A DNA stretch of 64,000 bases, taken from the NCBI RefSeq assembly GCF_026341815.1, contig NZ_JAPENX010000001.1:2790001-2854000 (forward strand), written 5' to 3'. Of this stretch, positions 27,227 through 35,357 are shown piece by piece (position 1 is the first letter of the stretch; each line of letters begins with the position of its first letter). The DNA is from Streptomyces sp. NBC_00572 (GTDB lineage Bacteria > Actinomycetota > Actinomycetes > Streptomycetales > Streptomycetaceae). Both the position numbers and the translations under genes were made by a program. The notes beneath the pieces were generated by a model, which was given only the letters and a program-made list of their open reading frames with translations, was not told the origin of the DNA and ran no database searches.

Positions 27227-28450
27227 TCAGCCTACGAGCGCTTTCGGCTTTCCCTGGCTGCGCGGGCGTTCCTCGACCAGCTTGCCCCACACGATCATGC
27301 GGTACGTGCTGGTGAACTCGGGTGTGCAGGTGGTGAGCGTGATGAACCGGCCCGCCTTCGTGAAGCCCGAGCCCTTCGGCACGGGGTCGATCACGGAGAC
27401 GTTGGAGGGCGAGGTCTGCGGCAGGATGCTCGCCATCTCGTAGGTGTAGTAGGCGTTCCGGGTCTCGACGACGATCGGGTCGCCGGGCTTCAGCTGGTTG
27501 ATGTACCGGAACGGCTCGCCGTGGGTGTTGCGGTGGCCGGCGACCGCGAAGTTGCCCTGCTTGTCGGCCGGCATGGCCGTCTTGAGCTTGCCGTCGGAGT
27601 AGTGGCCGACCATGCCCTTGTCGAGGACCTTGGCCTTGTTGATGCCCTCGGCGACGGGGACGACGACGTCCAGCTTGGGGATGTACATGATGGCGAAGCC
27701 CTCGCCGGGCTCGAAGGCGCCCGGCTTGCTGTCGTCCTTCTCGGCGTCGCCGTTGGCCCAGGTGTCCTCGATCCGCTCCTTGGCCCGGTCGGTCTCCTGA
27801 CCGGCGAGGATGTTCGTCCACCACAGCTGGTAGGTGACGAAGAGCAGCATGACGACGCCGAAGGTGATGAAGAGTTCCCCGACGGCGCGGCTTGCGACGA
27901 CGCCGACGCTGTCCTTGGCAGCGCGGGCTGCACGCCGGGCCTCGACGCGCGAGAGCGGGGCGGTGGGCGAGGCGCCGGACGGGGCGGTGGGCGGGCCGCC
28001 TCGACGGCTCTTGCCCCGGCCGCCCTTGGCGGCGCGCCGGCGCTCGGCCCGGCCGGGCCCGGGAAGGGCCTCCACGGCCTCCAGAACCGCCGTGTCGCTC
28101 GCTGAGGGCCGGGGGACCTCCACCGCCTCGTACGGCTCGTACGAGGGCACGTAGGAGTCCTCGCGGGGATCCTCATGAGGAGCTGCGTGAGGAGCTGCGT
28201 GAGGAGCCGTGTAGGGGGTCTCGTAGCCGGATTCGGGTTCCCGGTAGGGCTGTGCGGGTTCCCGGTAGGGCTGTTGAGGCTCCTGGTAGGGCTGCTGGTG
28301 CTCCTGGTAGGGCTGCCCGGGGTAGGCCTGCTCGGGGTACGGGGCCGGAGCCGGTTGCTGGTACGGCGAGGGGGCCGCGTAAGGGTCCACGGGTATCGGC
28401 TCGGGCTCCGGCTCGTTCGTCGCCCGGAACCACGGAGAGCCCGTCGTCAC
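27227..28450 (-). CDS. class E sortase with long Pro/Gln/Tyr-rich N-terminal extension
   Basis: The 407-residue protein starts at GTG 28450, overlapping the amidotransferase stop by 4 bp. Residues 1-175 are cytoplasmic and low in complexity, with YQEPQQPY-type and AAPHAAPHE repeats and a basic patch. A membrane helix follows (near ELFITFGVVMLLFVTYQLWW). The extracellular sortase domain shows VAGHRNTHG (His), ITLTTCTPEF (Cys) and TYRMIVWG (Arg). The extension makes it almost twice the length of its neighbours; a scaffold or phosphorylation role is possible given the adjacent kinase. Confidence 0.92.
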   Translation of the reverse strand: MTTGSPWFRATNEPEPEPIPVDPYAAPSPYQQPAPAPYPEQAYPGQPYQEHQQPYQEPQQPYREPAQPYREPESGYETPYTAPHAAPHAAPHEDPREDSYVPSYEPYEAVEVPRPSASDTAVLEAVEALPGPGRAERRRAAKGGRGKSRRGGPPTAPSGASPTAPLSRVEARRAARAAKDSVGVVASRAVGELFITFGVVMLLFVTYQLWWTNILAGQETDRAKERIEDTWANGDAEKDDSKPGAFEPGEGFAIMYIPKLDVVVPVAEGINKAKVLDKGMVGHYSDGKLKTAMPADKQGNFAVAGHRNTHGEPFRYINQLKPGDPIVVETRNAYYTYEMASILPQTSPSNVSVIDPVPKGSGFTKAGRFITLTTCTPEFTSTYRMIVWGKLVEERPRSQGKPKALVG

Positions 28451-29085
28451 GCGACGGCCTTGCCCACCACCGGCGCGAGCCCCGCCGACCGTCCGACCGC
28501 CCCCTTGTCGCCGCACTGCTCCAGCCAGTTGGCGAGCATCAGGTGCCCGTGCTCGGTGAGCACCGACTCGGGGTGGAACTGGACGCCCTCGACGGGCAGT
28601 TCGCGGTGGCGAAGGCCCATGATGATGCCGTCCTCGGTCCGCGCGGTGACCTCTAGCTCGGCCGGCAGCGCGGCGGGCTCGGCGGCGAGCGAGTGGTAGC
28701 GGGTCGCGGTGAACGGCGAGGGCAGTCCGGCGAAGACGCCCTGGCCCTCGTGCGTGACGAGCGAGGTCTTGCCGTGCAGCAGCTCGGGCGCGCGGTCGAC
28801 GACCCCGCCGTACGCCACGGCCATCGACTGCATGCCGAGGCAGACCCCGAAGACGGGCACGCCGGTGTCCGCGCAGTGGCGGACCATGTCGATGCAGACT
28901 CCGGCCTGTTCGGGCGCGCCGGGTCCGGGCGAGAGCAGGACGCCGTCGAAGCCGTCCTGGGCGTGGCTCAGCTCGACCTCGTCGTTGCGGAGGACTTCGC
29001 ACTCGGCGCCGAGCTGGTAGAGGTACTGAACGAGGTTGAAGACGAAGCTGTCGTAGTTGTCGACGACGAGAATTCGCGCGCTCAC
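28447..29085 (-). CDS. pabA: glutamine amidotransferase component (PabA/TrpG type)
   Basis: This 212-residue class I glutamine amidotransferase has the oxyanion motif SPGPGAPEQAG, the nucleophile Cys in GVCLGMQSMA and the His-Glu pair in QFHPESVLTEHG. It supplies ammonia for aminodeoxychorismate or anthranilate synthase. No synthase subunit lies next to it, so pabA is the likelier function but not certain. The GTG start at 29085 overlaps the stop of a small membrane-protein gene by 4 bp. Its placement among sortase genes is conserved in actinobacteria (near pknB) and is probably not functional coupling. Confidence 0.93.
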   Translation of the reverse strand: MSARILVVDNYDSFVFNLVQYLYQLGAECEVLRNDEVELSHAQDGFDGVLLSPGPGAPEQAGVCIDMVRHCADTGVPVFGVCLGMQSMAVAYGGVVDRAPELLHGKTSLVTHEGQGVFAGLPSPFTATRYHSLAAEPAALPAELEVTARTEDGIIMGLRHRELPVEGVQFHPESVLTEHGHLMLANWLEQCGDKGAVGRSAGLAPVVGKAVA

Positions 29086-29243
29086 TGGCCGTCCACCGTC
29101 ACATCGTTGAACGGAAGCAGAGGCTCCGCCCAGGGGAACACGTACTGGAACAGGACGTAGACGACCGCGAGGACCAGCACGATCGAGATCAGCGCCCGCA
29201 CCCACGCGTTGCCCGGCAGATGCCGCCAGATCCAGCCGTACAT
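29082..29243 (-). CDS. 53-residue conserved membrane protein
   Basis: An ORF starting at ATG 29243 encodes 53 residues: MYGWIWRHLPGNAWVRAL, then a hydrophobic helix (about residues 17-38) and a short polar end with LLPFNDVTVDGQ. The preceding GGAAGGGGCGGTCGACGTC region supplies a Shine-Dalgarno. It overlaps the pabA start by 4 bp and lies 64 bp after the sortase gene upstream. I do not recognise a function; the clean coding signal, membrane helix and overlap make it a real gene that is easily missed. Confidence 0.82.
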   Translation of the reverse strand: MYGWIWRHLPGNAWVRALISIVLVLAVVYVLFQYVFPWAEPLLPFNDVTVDGQ

Positions 29244-29307
29244 GACGTCGACCGCCCCTTCCGTTCGTTACGGGGACCAGAGTACGGGGCGAGGGAGCCG
29301 TGGGGGG

Positions 29308-29976
29308 TCAGCTGTCCAAAGCCTGTGGACGGCCGTCGGCGACCGGACGGGTGGCGTCGAGGTGCGCCCAGACGACCAGCCGGTGGCTGCTGCCCCACTC
29401 GGGTTCGCAGGTGGTGAGGGTGAGATAGCGGCCGGGCCCGGCGAAGCCGGACTTCGCGGGTACGGGATCGATGACGCCGATGTCCGTGGGCACGGTCCGG
29501 TAGGGGGCGCGGTCGACGCGGTACGTGAACCAGGTCGTCCCGTCGGTGAGGACGATCGCGTCACCCTCGCGCAGCCGGGGGAAGTCCTTGAAGGGGTCGC
29601 CGTAGGTGCGGCGGTGGCCGGCGACGGCGAAGTTGCCGGTCGCGCCGAGCCGGGCGGTGCCGGCGTAGTGGCCGAGGCCCTTCTTCAGGGTGCCGACCCC
29701 GGTGCCCTGGAGGACCGGCCACTTCCAGTCCCTGCCGAGCCGGGGGACGTACATGACGGCGATGCCCCGGCCGGGGACGTACGGCACGGCCCTGGGGGCG
29801 GGGGCGGCGGTCCGGACCGGGGTGCTCGTCCACTCCCGCTGGAGGGTGTCGATCTGGCCGGCGCTCGCGCTCGCGGCCTGGACGCCGGTCCAGTACAGGA
29901 CGTACACGACGAAGAGGACGATCAGGGCGCCGACGGTGATGCACAGCTCGCTGAAGGTCCTCACGACGAGACGCAA
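29308..29976 (-). CDS. class E sortase (third, most divergent)
   Basis: The 222-residue sortase has an N-terminal helix (residues about 8-30). The catalytic His is in VAGHRRTYG, the Cys in LTLTTCEPEW and the Arg in SSHRLVVWAH. The TTG start at 29976 is supported by GGGAGGGG six bases upstream. It is the first of three sortases in the leftward run and differs from the others in its substrate-pocket loops (APRAVPYVPGRG region). Whether the three handle different sorting signals cannot be read here. Confidence 0.9.
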   Translation of the reverse strand: MRLVVRTFSELCITVGALIVLFVVYVLYWTGVQAASASAGQIDTLQREWTSTPVRTAAPAPRAVPYVPGRGIAVMYVPRLGRDWKWPVLQGTGVGTLKKGLGHYAGTARLGATGNFAVAGHRRTYGDPFKDFPRLREGDAIVLTDGTTWFTYRVDRAPYRTVPTDIGVIDPVPAKSGFAGPGRYLTLTTCEPEWGSSHRLVVWAHLDATRPVADGRPQALDS

Positions 29977-30037
29977 GTGGCCCCTCCCGCAGTCGACGCA
30001 CCGGGTGTCGGCCCACCAGCGGTCGGCTCGGCGGCTG

Positions 30038-30805
30038 TCAGCTCACCGGCTTCGCGTAGTGGAGGTCCACTGTGCCCGAGTACCCGGGAAGAGTCACCGC
30101 CCTGTGCTCGTCGACTTTCCAGCCGAGCCCGTACGCCTTCACGTACAGCTGGTAGTTCTGGATCGCCGGGGAGCCCGCGAGCGCCCTGTTCAGCTTTCCC
30201 CGGTCGCCGACGGCCGTGATCTTGTACGGGGGCGAGTAGACGCGGCCCTGGAGGATCAGGGTGTTGCCGACGCAGCGCACGGCGCTGGTGGTGATCAGCC
30301 GCTGGTCCATCACCCGGATGCCCTCGGCGCCGCCCTGCCACAGGGCGTTGACGACGGCCTGGAGGTCCTGCTGGTGGATGACCAGGTCATTGGCCTGCGG
30401 CTCGGGGTAGCCGGGGGCGGCCTGGGCGTTCGGCGGGGCGTCGTCGAGGGTGACGGTGAGACCGGAGCCGGAGACCTCGGTGGTGCCCGCCGCCGCCTCC
30501 AGCGCGTCGAGTCTCGCGTCCTCCGCACGGGTGGAACCGTCGTCGCGGGCGGCGAGGGTGTCGACCTGGGAGCGGAGGGCGGAGGTGGACTCGTCGAGGC
30601 CCGCGTTCTTGTGGCTGCGTTCCTCGATCAGGTCGGAGAGCCGCAGGAGCGAGGCGTCGGTGCGGATGTTGGTGCCCTTGGCCGTGTTGAAACTCGTGAC
30701 GAAGATCAGTCCGGCGAGGGCGAAAACGGCAAGGGTGAGCACCCGGACGGGGCGCCACCTCGCGGGGCGGCCGGGTCCTTCGGGAGTGCCGGCGGAATTG
30801 CTCAA
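30038..30805 (-). CDS. DUF881 family membrane-anchored protein
   Basis: The 255-residue protein has an N-terminal membrane helix (about residues 19-40), a coiled-coil-like stretch (about 45-105) and a DUF881 domain with [26 protein letters not shown] and [18 protein letters not shown]881 proteins lie next to crgA and sortases in many actinobacteria, and their function is unsettled. The start is probably TTG at 30805, since GGGATCAGGG lies upstream and no better codon fits. It is divergent from crgA, with 140 bp between them for both promoters. Confidence 0.85.
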   Translation of the reverse strand: MSNSAGTPEGPGRPARWRPVRVLTLAVFALAGLIFVTSFNTAKGTNIRTDASLLRLSDLIEERSHKNAGLDESTSALRSQVDTLAARDDGSTRAEDARLDALEAAAGTTEVSGSGLTVTLDDAPPNAQAAPGYPEPQANDLVIHQQDLQAVVNALWQGGAEGIRVMDQRLITTSAVRCVGNTLILQGRVYSPPYKITAVGDRGKLNRALAGSPAIQNYQLYVKAYGLGWKVDEHRAVTLPGYSGTVDLHYAKPVS

Positions 30806-30945
30806 CGTACCCTGATCCCCTTCGGTGCCGCGGAACCACTACGCTAACGGACGCCTGGGGGACGCAGTCGTCCTCCTTCGTCACATCCCGGCGCCAGCCA
30901 CAGTTCCCTGCGCGGTCACGCAGCGCATCGACAGGAGAGTCCCTC

Positions 30946-31200
30946 GTGCCGAAGTCACGGATCCGCAAGAAGGCCGACTTCACGCCCCCGCCCGCGAAGC
31001 AGGCCACCTCGATCAAGCTGACCAACCGCAGCTGGGTGGCGCCTGTGATGCTGGCGCTGTTCGCCATCGGTCTGGTGTGGATCGTGGTCTTCTACGTCAC
31101 CGACGGCTCGATGCCGATCGAGTCGATCCGGAACTGGAACATCGTGGTGGGCTTCGGCTTCATCGCGGCCGGCTTCGGTGTCTCCACGCAGTGGAAGTAG
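30946..31200 (+). CDS. crgA: cell division protein CrgA
   Basis: This 84-residue protein matches CrgA in length and layout: a basic start ([14 protein letters not shown]), two membrane helices (about residues 30-50 and 64-80) and a short loop with [12 protein letters not shown]. CrgA coordinates FtsZ-ring placement and sporulation septation in Streptomyces. The GTG start at 30946 follows AGGAGAG. It stands alone on the plus strand between the DUF881 gene and an intergenic region with DnaA boxes. Confidence 0.95.
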   Translation: MPKSRIRKKADFTPPPAKQATSIKLTNRSWVAPVMLALFAIGLVWIVVFYVTDGSMPIESIRNWNIVVGFGFIAAGFGVSTQWK

Positions 31201-31280
31201 CTGCGGGGAAGTAGGGGAAACAGCGGCGGGCGCGGCGATCTAGCGTCCGCACCTGCCGCTCGTCAAGCTCTCCCCTGAAC

Positions 31281-31481
31281 TTATCCACAGCGTTGTGCAC
31301 AGCACTGGATAACTTACGAAGATCTGTGGATAACTCGCACGAGGTTGACGCCGGTATGACCGGAATCACCCTCGGCGGAGACCGCAACGCCCCTCGCCTT
31401 TCTGGAGAAACACCAGGTCAGAGGCGAGGGGCGCAGTCTTTCCCCACAGAACGGGGGGAGATCGCCACACACTGTGGATAA
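31281..31481. other. DnaA-box cluster downstream of crgA
   Basis: Within 201 bp are TTATCCACA (31281-31289), TTGTGCACA (31293-31301), and the complement form TGTGGATAA at 31325-31333 and 31473-31481. Three match the strict TTATCCACA consensus. The region is non-coding. It could titrate DnaA or regulate crgA or the rhomboid gene; this is inference from motif density. Confidence 0.75.
31388..31433 (+). terminator. hairpin downstream of crgA
   Basis: A 12-bp stem (CGCCCCTCGCCT with AGGCGAGGGGCG) and 22-base loop are followed by CAGTCTTTCCCC. It is a plausible terminator for crgA, embedded in the DnaA-box region. Confidence 0.7.
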
Positions 31482-31526
31482 CTCTGGGGAAAGCTCACAG
31501 GAGAGCTCACTCACAGCCCTGTGCGC

Positions 31527-32411
31527 TCAGGTGAGCGCCGCCGAACGGGCCAGCGCGATCCCCAGGTCGATCAGCAGCACCAGCGCCAGGGCCCCGTACT
31601 GCACGAGGTCCCGACGGGCCCTGGGCGCGTGCACCAGCGCGTACGTCACCAGGAGACCCGCGACCAGACCGCCGACGTGGGCCTCCCAGGAGATCCCCGG
31701 TCGGGTGAACGTCATGAGCAGCGACAGGGCCACGAAGAGGACCACCGGGCGCATGTCGTGCCGACGACGGCGGGCCAGCACCACCCAGGCGCCGATCAGG
31801 CCGTAGACGACGCCCGAGGCACCGAGCGAGGGCTGGTTGGGCGCGGCGACGAGATAGGCGAGCACGGAGCCGGAGAGACCGGAGAGCAGACACAGGGCCG
31901 CGTACCGGATCCGGCCCAGCTCGGGCTCGACGATCCCGCCGATCACCCACAGGCCCAGCACGTTGAAGAGGATGTGCCAGACCTCCTGATGGAGGACGGT
32001 CGAGGTCAGCAGCCGGTACCACTCGCCGTCGGCGACCCCGACGACCTCGCCGAGCGCCGGGCTGAAGGCGTAGCCGATGAGCACGAGCTCGTCGACGAGC
32101 CGGTCGCCGAACACCAGGACGGCGAGGTAGACCGCGAGGTTGATCCCGATCAGGATCTTGGTGACGAGACGGTCGTCCGCCGCCACCCGGCCACCCGCGA
32201 GCGTCCGCGGCTGGTTGGCGTCGGCGGCGTGACCGGTCCCCGAACCGTTGCGTACGCAGTCGGGGCACTGGAAGCCGACGGAGGCGGAGACCATGCACTG
32301 CGGGCAGATCGGCTTCTCGCAGCGCGTACAGCGGATGCCGGTCTCCACCTCCGGGTGGCGGTAGCAGCGCGGCAGCCCGGAGTGCGGGTTCTCGGAAGGT
32401 CGCGGATCCAT
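31527..32411 (-). CDS. rhomboid-family intramembrane serine protease with N-terminal zinc ribbons
   Basis: The 294-residue protein begins with a Cys-rich part (CYRHPEVETGIRCTRCEKPICPQC and a further CPDC), then six or seven membrane helices. Rhomboid catalytic residues are visible: Ser in GASGVVYGLIG and His in HVGGLVAG, plus the HILFNVLGLW motif. It cleaves membrane proteins within the lipid bilayer. It lies 22 bp after the cyclophilin gene on the same strand, a common actinobacterial pairing. The zinc-binding N-terminus is typical of actinobacterial members. Confidence 0.93.
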   Translation of the reverse strand: MDPRPSENPHSGLPRCYRHPEVETGIRCTRCEKPICPQCMVSASVGFQCPDCVRNGSGTGHAADANQPRTLAGGRVAADDRLVTKILIGINLAVYLAVLVFGDRLVDELVLIGYAFSPALGEVVGVADGEWYRLLTSTVLHQEVWHILFNVLGLWVIGGIVEPELGRIRYAALCLLSGLSGSVLAYLVAAPNQPSLGASGVVYGLIGAWVVLARRRRHDMRPVVLFVALSLLMTFTRPGISWEAHVGGLVAGLLVTYALVHAPRARRDLVQYGALALVLLIDLGIALARSAALT

Positions 32412-32433
32412 GGGAGGTGCCGTCCCTTCCGCC

Positions 32434-32961
32434 TCAGCGCTTCTCGATCACCACGGACTCGATGACCACGTCCTGGAGCGGTCGCTCGGTGTGCGGGTCG
32501 GTCGCGGTGGACGCGATCGCGTCCACGACCTTCCGGCTCTCCTTGTCCGCGACCTCGCCGAAGATCGTGTGCTTGCGGTTCAGCCAGGTCGCGGCGCCCA
32601 CGGTGACGAAGAACTGCGAGCCGTTGGTGCCCGGACCGGCGTTGGCCATGGCCAGCAGGTAGGGGCGGTCGAAGAAGAGCTCCGGGTGGAACTCGTCGGC
32701 GAACTCGTAACCGGGACCGCCCGTGCCGTTCCCCAGCGGGTCACCGGCCTGGATCATGAAGCCCTTGATGACCCGGTGGAAGACCGTGCCGTCGTAGAGC
32801 GGGTCCGAGGAGACCTTGCCGGTCGCGGGGTGCGTCCACTCGCGCTCACCGCCGGCGAGCTCGACGAAGTTCCTGACCGTCTTCGGGGCGTGGAACGGCA
32901 TCAGCCGCACCTCGATGTCACCCAGGCTGGTCTTGAGGATCGCGTACAGCTGCTCGGCCAC
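32434..32961 (-). CDS. cyclophilin-type peptidyl-prolyl cis-trans isomerase
   Basis: This 175-residue single-domain cyclophilin has the catalytic segment FHRVIKGFMIQAGDPLGNGTGGPGYEF and the GTNGSQFFV motif. There is no signal peptide, so it is cytoplasmic. It catalyses proline isomerisation in protein folding. The ATG is at 32961. It is the first gene of the pair with the rhomboid protease and corresponds to the conserved PPIase near the origin of actinobacteria. Confidence 0.95.
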   Translation of the reverse strand: MAEQLYAILKTSLGDIEVRLMPFHAPKTVRNFVELAGGEREWTHPATGKVSSDPLYDGTVFHRVIKGFMIQAGDPLGNGTGGPGYEFADEFHPELFFDRPYLLAMANAGPGTNGSQFFVTVGAATWLNRKHTIFGEVADKESRKVVDAIASTATDPHTERPLQDVVIESVVIEKR

Positions 32962-33136
32962 GGTCGCCTTCCGTCCACGTCATGTCGCGTCATGTCACGT
33001 CTGTCTCTGGCGTGTCCGATCCTCGCATGCCCCGGATGCCCGCCCCACATGCCGGACTTTGCTCCGGGGGGCATGATTCCGAAAAGGATGGAAAGGTGAA
33101 AAACCGACATCGTCGCCACCGAGGAGGAGGAATCCC

Positions 33137-33850
33137 GTGACCCGCATGGACAGCGTGCGCGCCGCGTCAGATTCGGCGAAGGAGAGCGTCCTGCACGCCG
33201 CGGAAGTGGTGGCGCCGTACGCCGGCACGGCCAAGGACCAGGCCGCGCACTACGCACAGGAGGCGCGTGCGGTGATCGCGCCGAAGGTCTCGAAGGCCGC
33301 TCAACAGGCACGGGCGCAGGCTCGTGCGCAGTACGACTCGCATGTCGCACCGCATGTACCGCCGCGGGTCGACGCGGCCGCACAACGTGCGGCGGTCAAG
33401 ACCCGCCAGGCCTGCCGTCAGGCGGCCGACTACACCGTCCCGCGTGTCGAGCACGCGGTCGCCGCGACCGGTCCCGTCCTTGAGGAGGCCGGGTCGCGTT
33501 CCACTGCCGCCTGGGCCGCGCTGCGCGGTCAGGTGACACCGAGGGACATCGAGAAGATCGTGAAGAGGCACGAGCGGCGCACCAGGGCCGGACATCTCGC
33601 CAAGGGCCTTGTGGTCCTCGGCGTTCTCGTCGCCGGCGCCTACGTCGCCTGGAGGTGGTGGGACAAGCAGGCCAATCCCGACTGGCTGGTCGAACCGCCG
33701 GCTCCCACCGAGGTGGACGAGGAGGAGACCATGCTGACGTCCGTCGACGACAGTGGGACTTCCCTCGACCCGGAGGCGGAGGCCAAGGAGACCGAGGCCG
33801 AAGCCGCGGCCGCAGCCGAAGAGGCCGCCGAACGCGACGAACGCCGCTGA
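33137..33850 (+). CDS. single-pass membrane protein, Ala/Gln-rich coiled coil, DUF5324-like
   Basis: The 237-residue protein has a long helical Ala/Gln/Arg-rich first part (residues about 5-150, with AQQARAQARAQYD) likely forming coiled coils. One membrane helix follows (near GLVVLGVLVAGAYVAWRWW), and then an acidic tail made largely of Glu and Ala. The GTG start at 33137 has GAGGAGGAGG upstream. It looks like the Streptomyces DUF5324 family, though I cannot confirm this without a search. No function is known. A repeat tract follows it directly. Confidence 0.8.
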   Translation: MTRMDSVRAASDSAKESVLHAAEVVAPYAGTAKDQAAHYAQEARAVIAPKVSKAAQQARAQARAQYDSHVAPHVPPRVDAAAQRAAVKTRQACRQAADYTVPRVEHAVAATGPVLEEAGSRSTAAWAALRGQVTPRDIEKIVKRHERRTRAGHLAKGLVVLGVLVAGAYVAWRWWDKQANPDWLVEPPAPTEVDEEETMLTSVDDSGTSLDPEAEAKETEAEAAAAAEEAAERDERR

Positions 33851-33856
33851 CCGACC

Positions 33857-34035
33857 GGGTACTGCTGCTCTGGGTACTGCCAGGTACTTCTGAGGTACTG
33901 CCACCAGGCACTGCCGGGAGTACTTCTGGAGTTCTGCTGGGGTCCTGCTGGGTACTTCTGGAGGGTTCTGCTGGGGTTCTGCTGGGGCTCTGCTGAGGTC
34001 CTGCTGGGCTCTGCTGGGGTCCTACGGAGCAGGTT
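33857..34035. repeat. degenerate short-period repeat tract
   Basis: About 180 bp of non-coding DNA are made of variants of two short words, GGTACTTCTGGAG/GGTACTGCC and TTCTGCTGGGG(T/C). TCTGCTGGGG-like units recur at roughly 11-bp spacing from about 33930 to 34020. The strand is strongly T/G-rich. No stem or terminator-like structure is obvious. Confidence 0.85.
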
Positions 34036-34100
34036 CTGCGAGGCAGGTCCTGCGAGGAGGTGCGAGGTGCGGGGAGTACGCGTGATCGTCTCTCCGCGCC

Positions 34101-34487
34101 CTACGCCGCGGCGGCGAGCGCCAGCTCCGTCAGCGCGGCCGGCTCGTCGTTCTCGGCCACGGCGTTCGCGCCGGCCGTGGAGCGGTGTCGGGCCGCGGGA
34201 GAGGAACCGTGGGCCTCGGCGGCGATGCGCTGCTTGATGGTGGGCGGCAGGGAGCGGTCCCCGACGAGCGGCCACCGGTGTGCCCTCTGTGCCGGTACGG
34301 ACGCGTGGGCGGCCCGCTCCCCGGCGACGGGGTTCGTGACGGCGGCGGGGCCGACCGGCTCCTCGGGCTGCTGAACGGCGGGAAGCCGGGTCGCGGCGGC
34401 GGTGCCCGCCAGGCCGACGGAGGCGAGCAGGGCGAAGAGGACGGAGATGAAGGCGGTCCAGAACTGCTTGACCTTGGCGGTGGCCAT
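34101..34487 (-). CDS. small secreted or membrane-tethered protein of unknown function
   Basis: The 128-residue protein starts MATAKVKQFWTAFISVLF and has a signal-peptide-like hydrophobic segment (about residues 10-32) ending in AGTAAAT. The remainder is Ala/Pro/His-rich with no recognised domain; PPTIKQRIAAEAHG is the only helix-like stretch. The ATG at 34487 follows AAAGTGAGGGGCC. It is divergent from the broken lipoprotein gene. I infer an exported protein. Confidence 0.72.
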   Translation of the reverse strand: MATAKVKQFWTAFISVLFALLASVGLAGTAAATRLPAVQQPEEPVGPAAVTNPVAGERAAHASVPAQRAHRWPLVGDRSLPPTIKQRIAAEAHGSSPAARHRSTAGANAVAENDEPAALTELALAAAA

Positions 34488-34771
34488 GGCCCCTCACTTT
34501 CGTGACGTTCTCGAATGGTTCATTTCGGTTTGCGCGCTTTACGTACTTTCCTCATGATGTGGATGCGCGCCCGATTTCCACGGAACGTCGCCGCTGCCGC
34601 GCAGTTCTTCCGATGAACACCACCCGTCCGGAGCAGCGGTCCCTCCGGAGCGCCGGATCGGCCCCCCTCGGCCGCCCCTCTGCATCGCGCCGCTATCGCA
34701 CGAATCGGCCGAAACTCCTCCCGATGATGTTGGGTGTCCATGCCAACTGATGCGGTTCAAGAGGAGTCCGT
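34488..34771. other. intergenic region, no gene seen
   Basis: This 284-bp gap between divergent genes shows lower GC than its surroundings around 34505-34560 (TTTCGGTTTGCGCGCTTTACG, TTTCCTCATGATG). Both promoters probably lie here. No convincing ORF or RNA structure was found. Confidence 0.5.
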
Positions 34772-35077
34772 GTGAAGGCTGTTGTACGGGGGACCGCTGT
34801 CGCCGCGGCGCTGGTGCTCGCGCTGACCGGCTGCGAAGAAGGAGAGCGGGGAGGCCGTGAAGGACGGCTACCCGACGAAGCCGCTGACCGTGGACTCCGA
34901 GGCCGACGAGACCGAGGCGCTCACGAACGGGTCCTCCGCTCACGTCTACCCGCGCATCGGCTCGGTCGTGTCGCACATCTACTCGTCCGAGACGGACACC
35001 AGGAACCTGAAGTACGCGGCGGACATCCAGGCCCCCCGCGTCAAAAGGTCGCGGCGGGCAAGAACCCGGACCGCTGA
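34772..35077 (+). pseudogene. lipoprotein gene broken by two compensating frameshifts
   Basis: The start at 34772 (GTG, RBS AAGAGGAG) gives a lipoprotein signal peptide with lipobox LALTGC. Directly after the Cys, coding moves to the next frame: KKESGEAVKDGYPTKPL, then through AHVYPRIGSVVSHIYSSETDTRNLKYAADIQAP. Near 35042 it moves back to the first frame for KVAAGKNPDR-stop. The codon use of each segment supports this path. It needs a net loss of two bases after 34834 and a net gain of two near GTCAAAAGG (35040-35048). Uninterrupted reading of the first frame gives an Arg-rich nonsense protein. It is either a decayed gene or carries two sequencing errors. Confidence 0.7.
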
Positions 35078-35107
35078 TCCCGGCCGCCCCCCGCCCCACC
35101 ACATGAA

Positions 35108-35151
35108 AACACCCCCTCTGACCTGCGCTTCCGCAGTTCGGAGGGGGTGTT
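35108..35151. terminator. terminator between the lipoprotein gene and tRNA-Ala
   Basis: A long imperfect stem (ACACCCCCTCTGACCTGCG with CGCAGTTCGGAGGGGGTGT) around CTTC is flanked by AAAAC and TTTC. It can act in both directions between the convergent lipoprotein remnant and tRNA-Ala. Confidence 0.88.
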
Positions 35152-35156
35152 TCTCG

Positions 35157-35229
35157 TGGAGCCTAGGGGAGTCGAACCCCTGACATCTGCCATGCAAAGA
35201 CAGCGCTCTACCAACTGAGCTAAGGCCCC
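35157..35229 (-). tRNA. tRNA-Ala (TGC)
   Basis: The minus strand reads GGGGCCTTAGCTCAGTTGGTAGAGCG, anticodon stem CTGTC/GGCAG with loop TTTGCAT (anticodon TGC), T arm with GGTTCGACTCC, and acceptor GGGGCCT/AGGCTCC plus A. CCA is not encoded. Confidence 0.97.
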
Positions 35230-35357
35230 GGAACGAAGACAGCGTACCGGGTCACCCCCCATGTCCGGCAAAAGGATTGGGACTCCCGGTCGGCGACCAC
35301 TCTCCGTAAGATGCTGATCGAGGTTCGCAGTGGCGAACCGAGGGATGGGGAGAAGAA

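Noticed and set aside
34857..35183. Independent 108-residue gene starting at GTG 34857
   Set aside because: It has no Shine-Dalgarno, begins in mid-domain, and runs through the terminator into tRNA-Ala antisense; it is better read as the shifted middle part of the lipoprotein.
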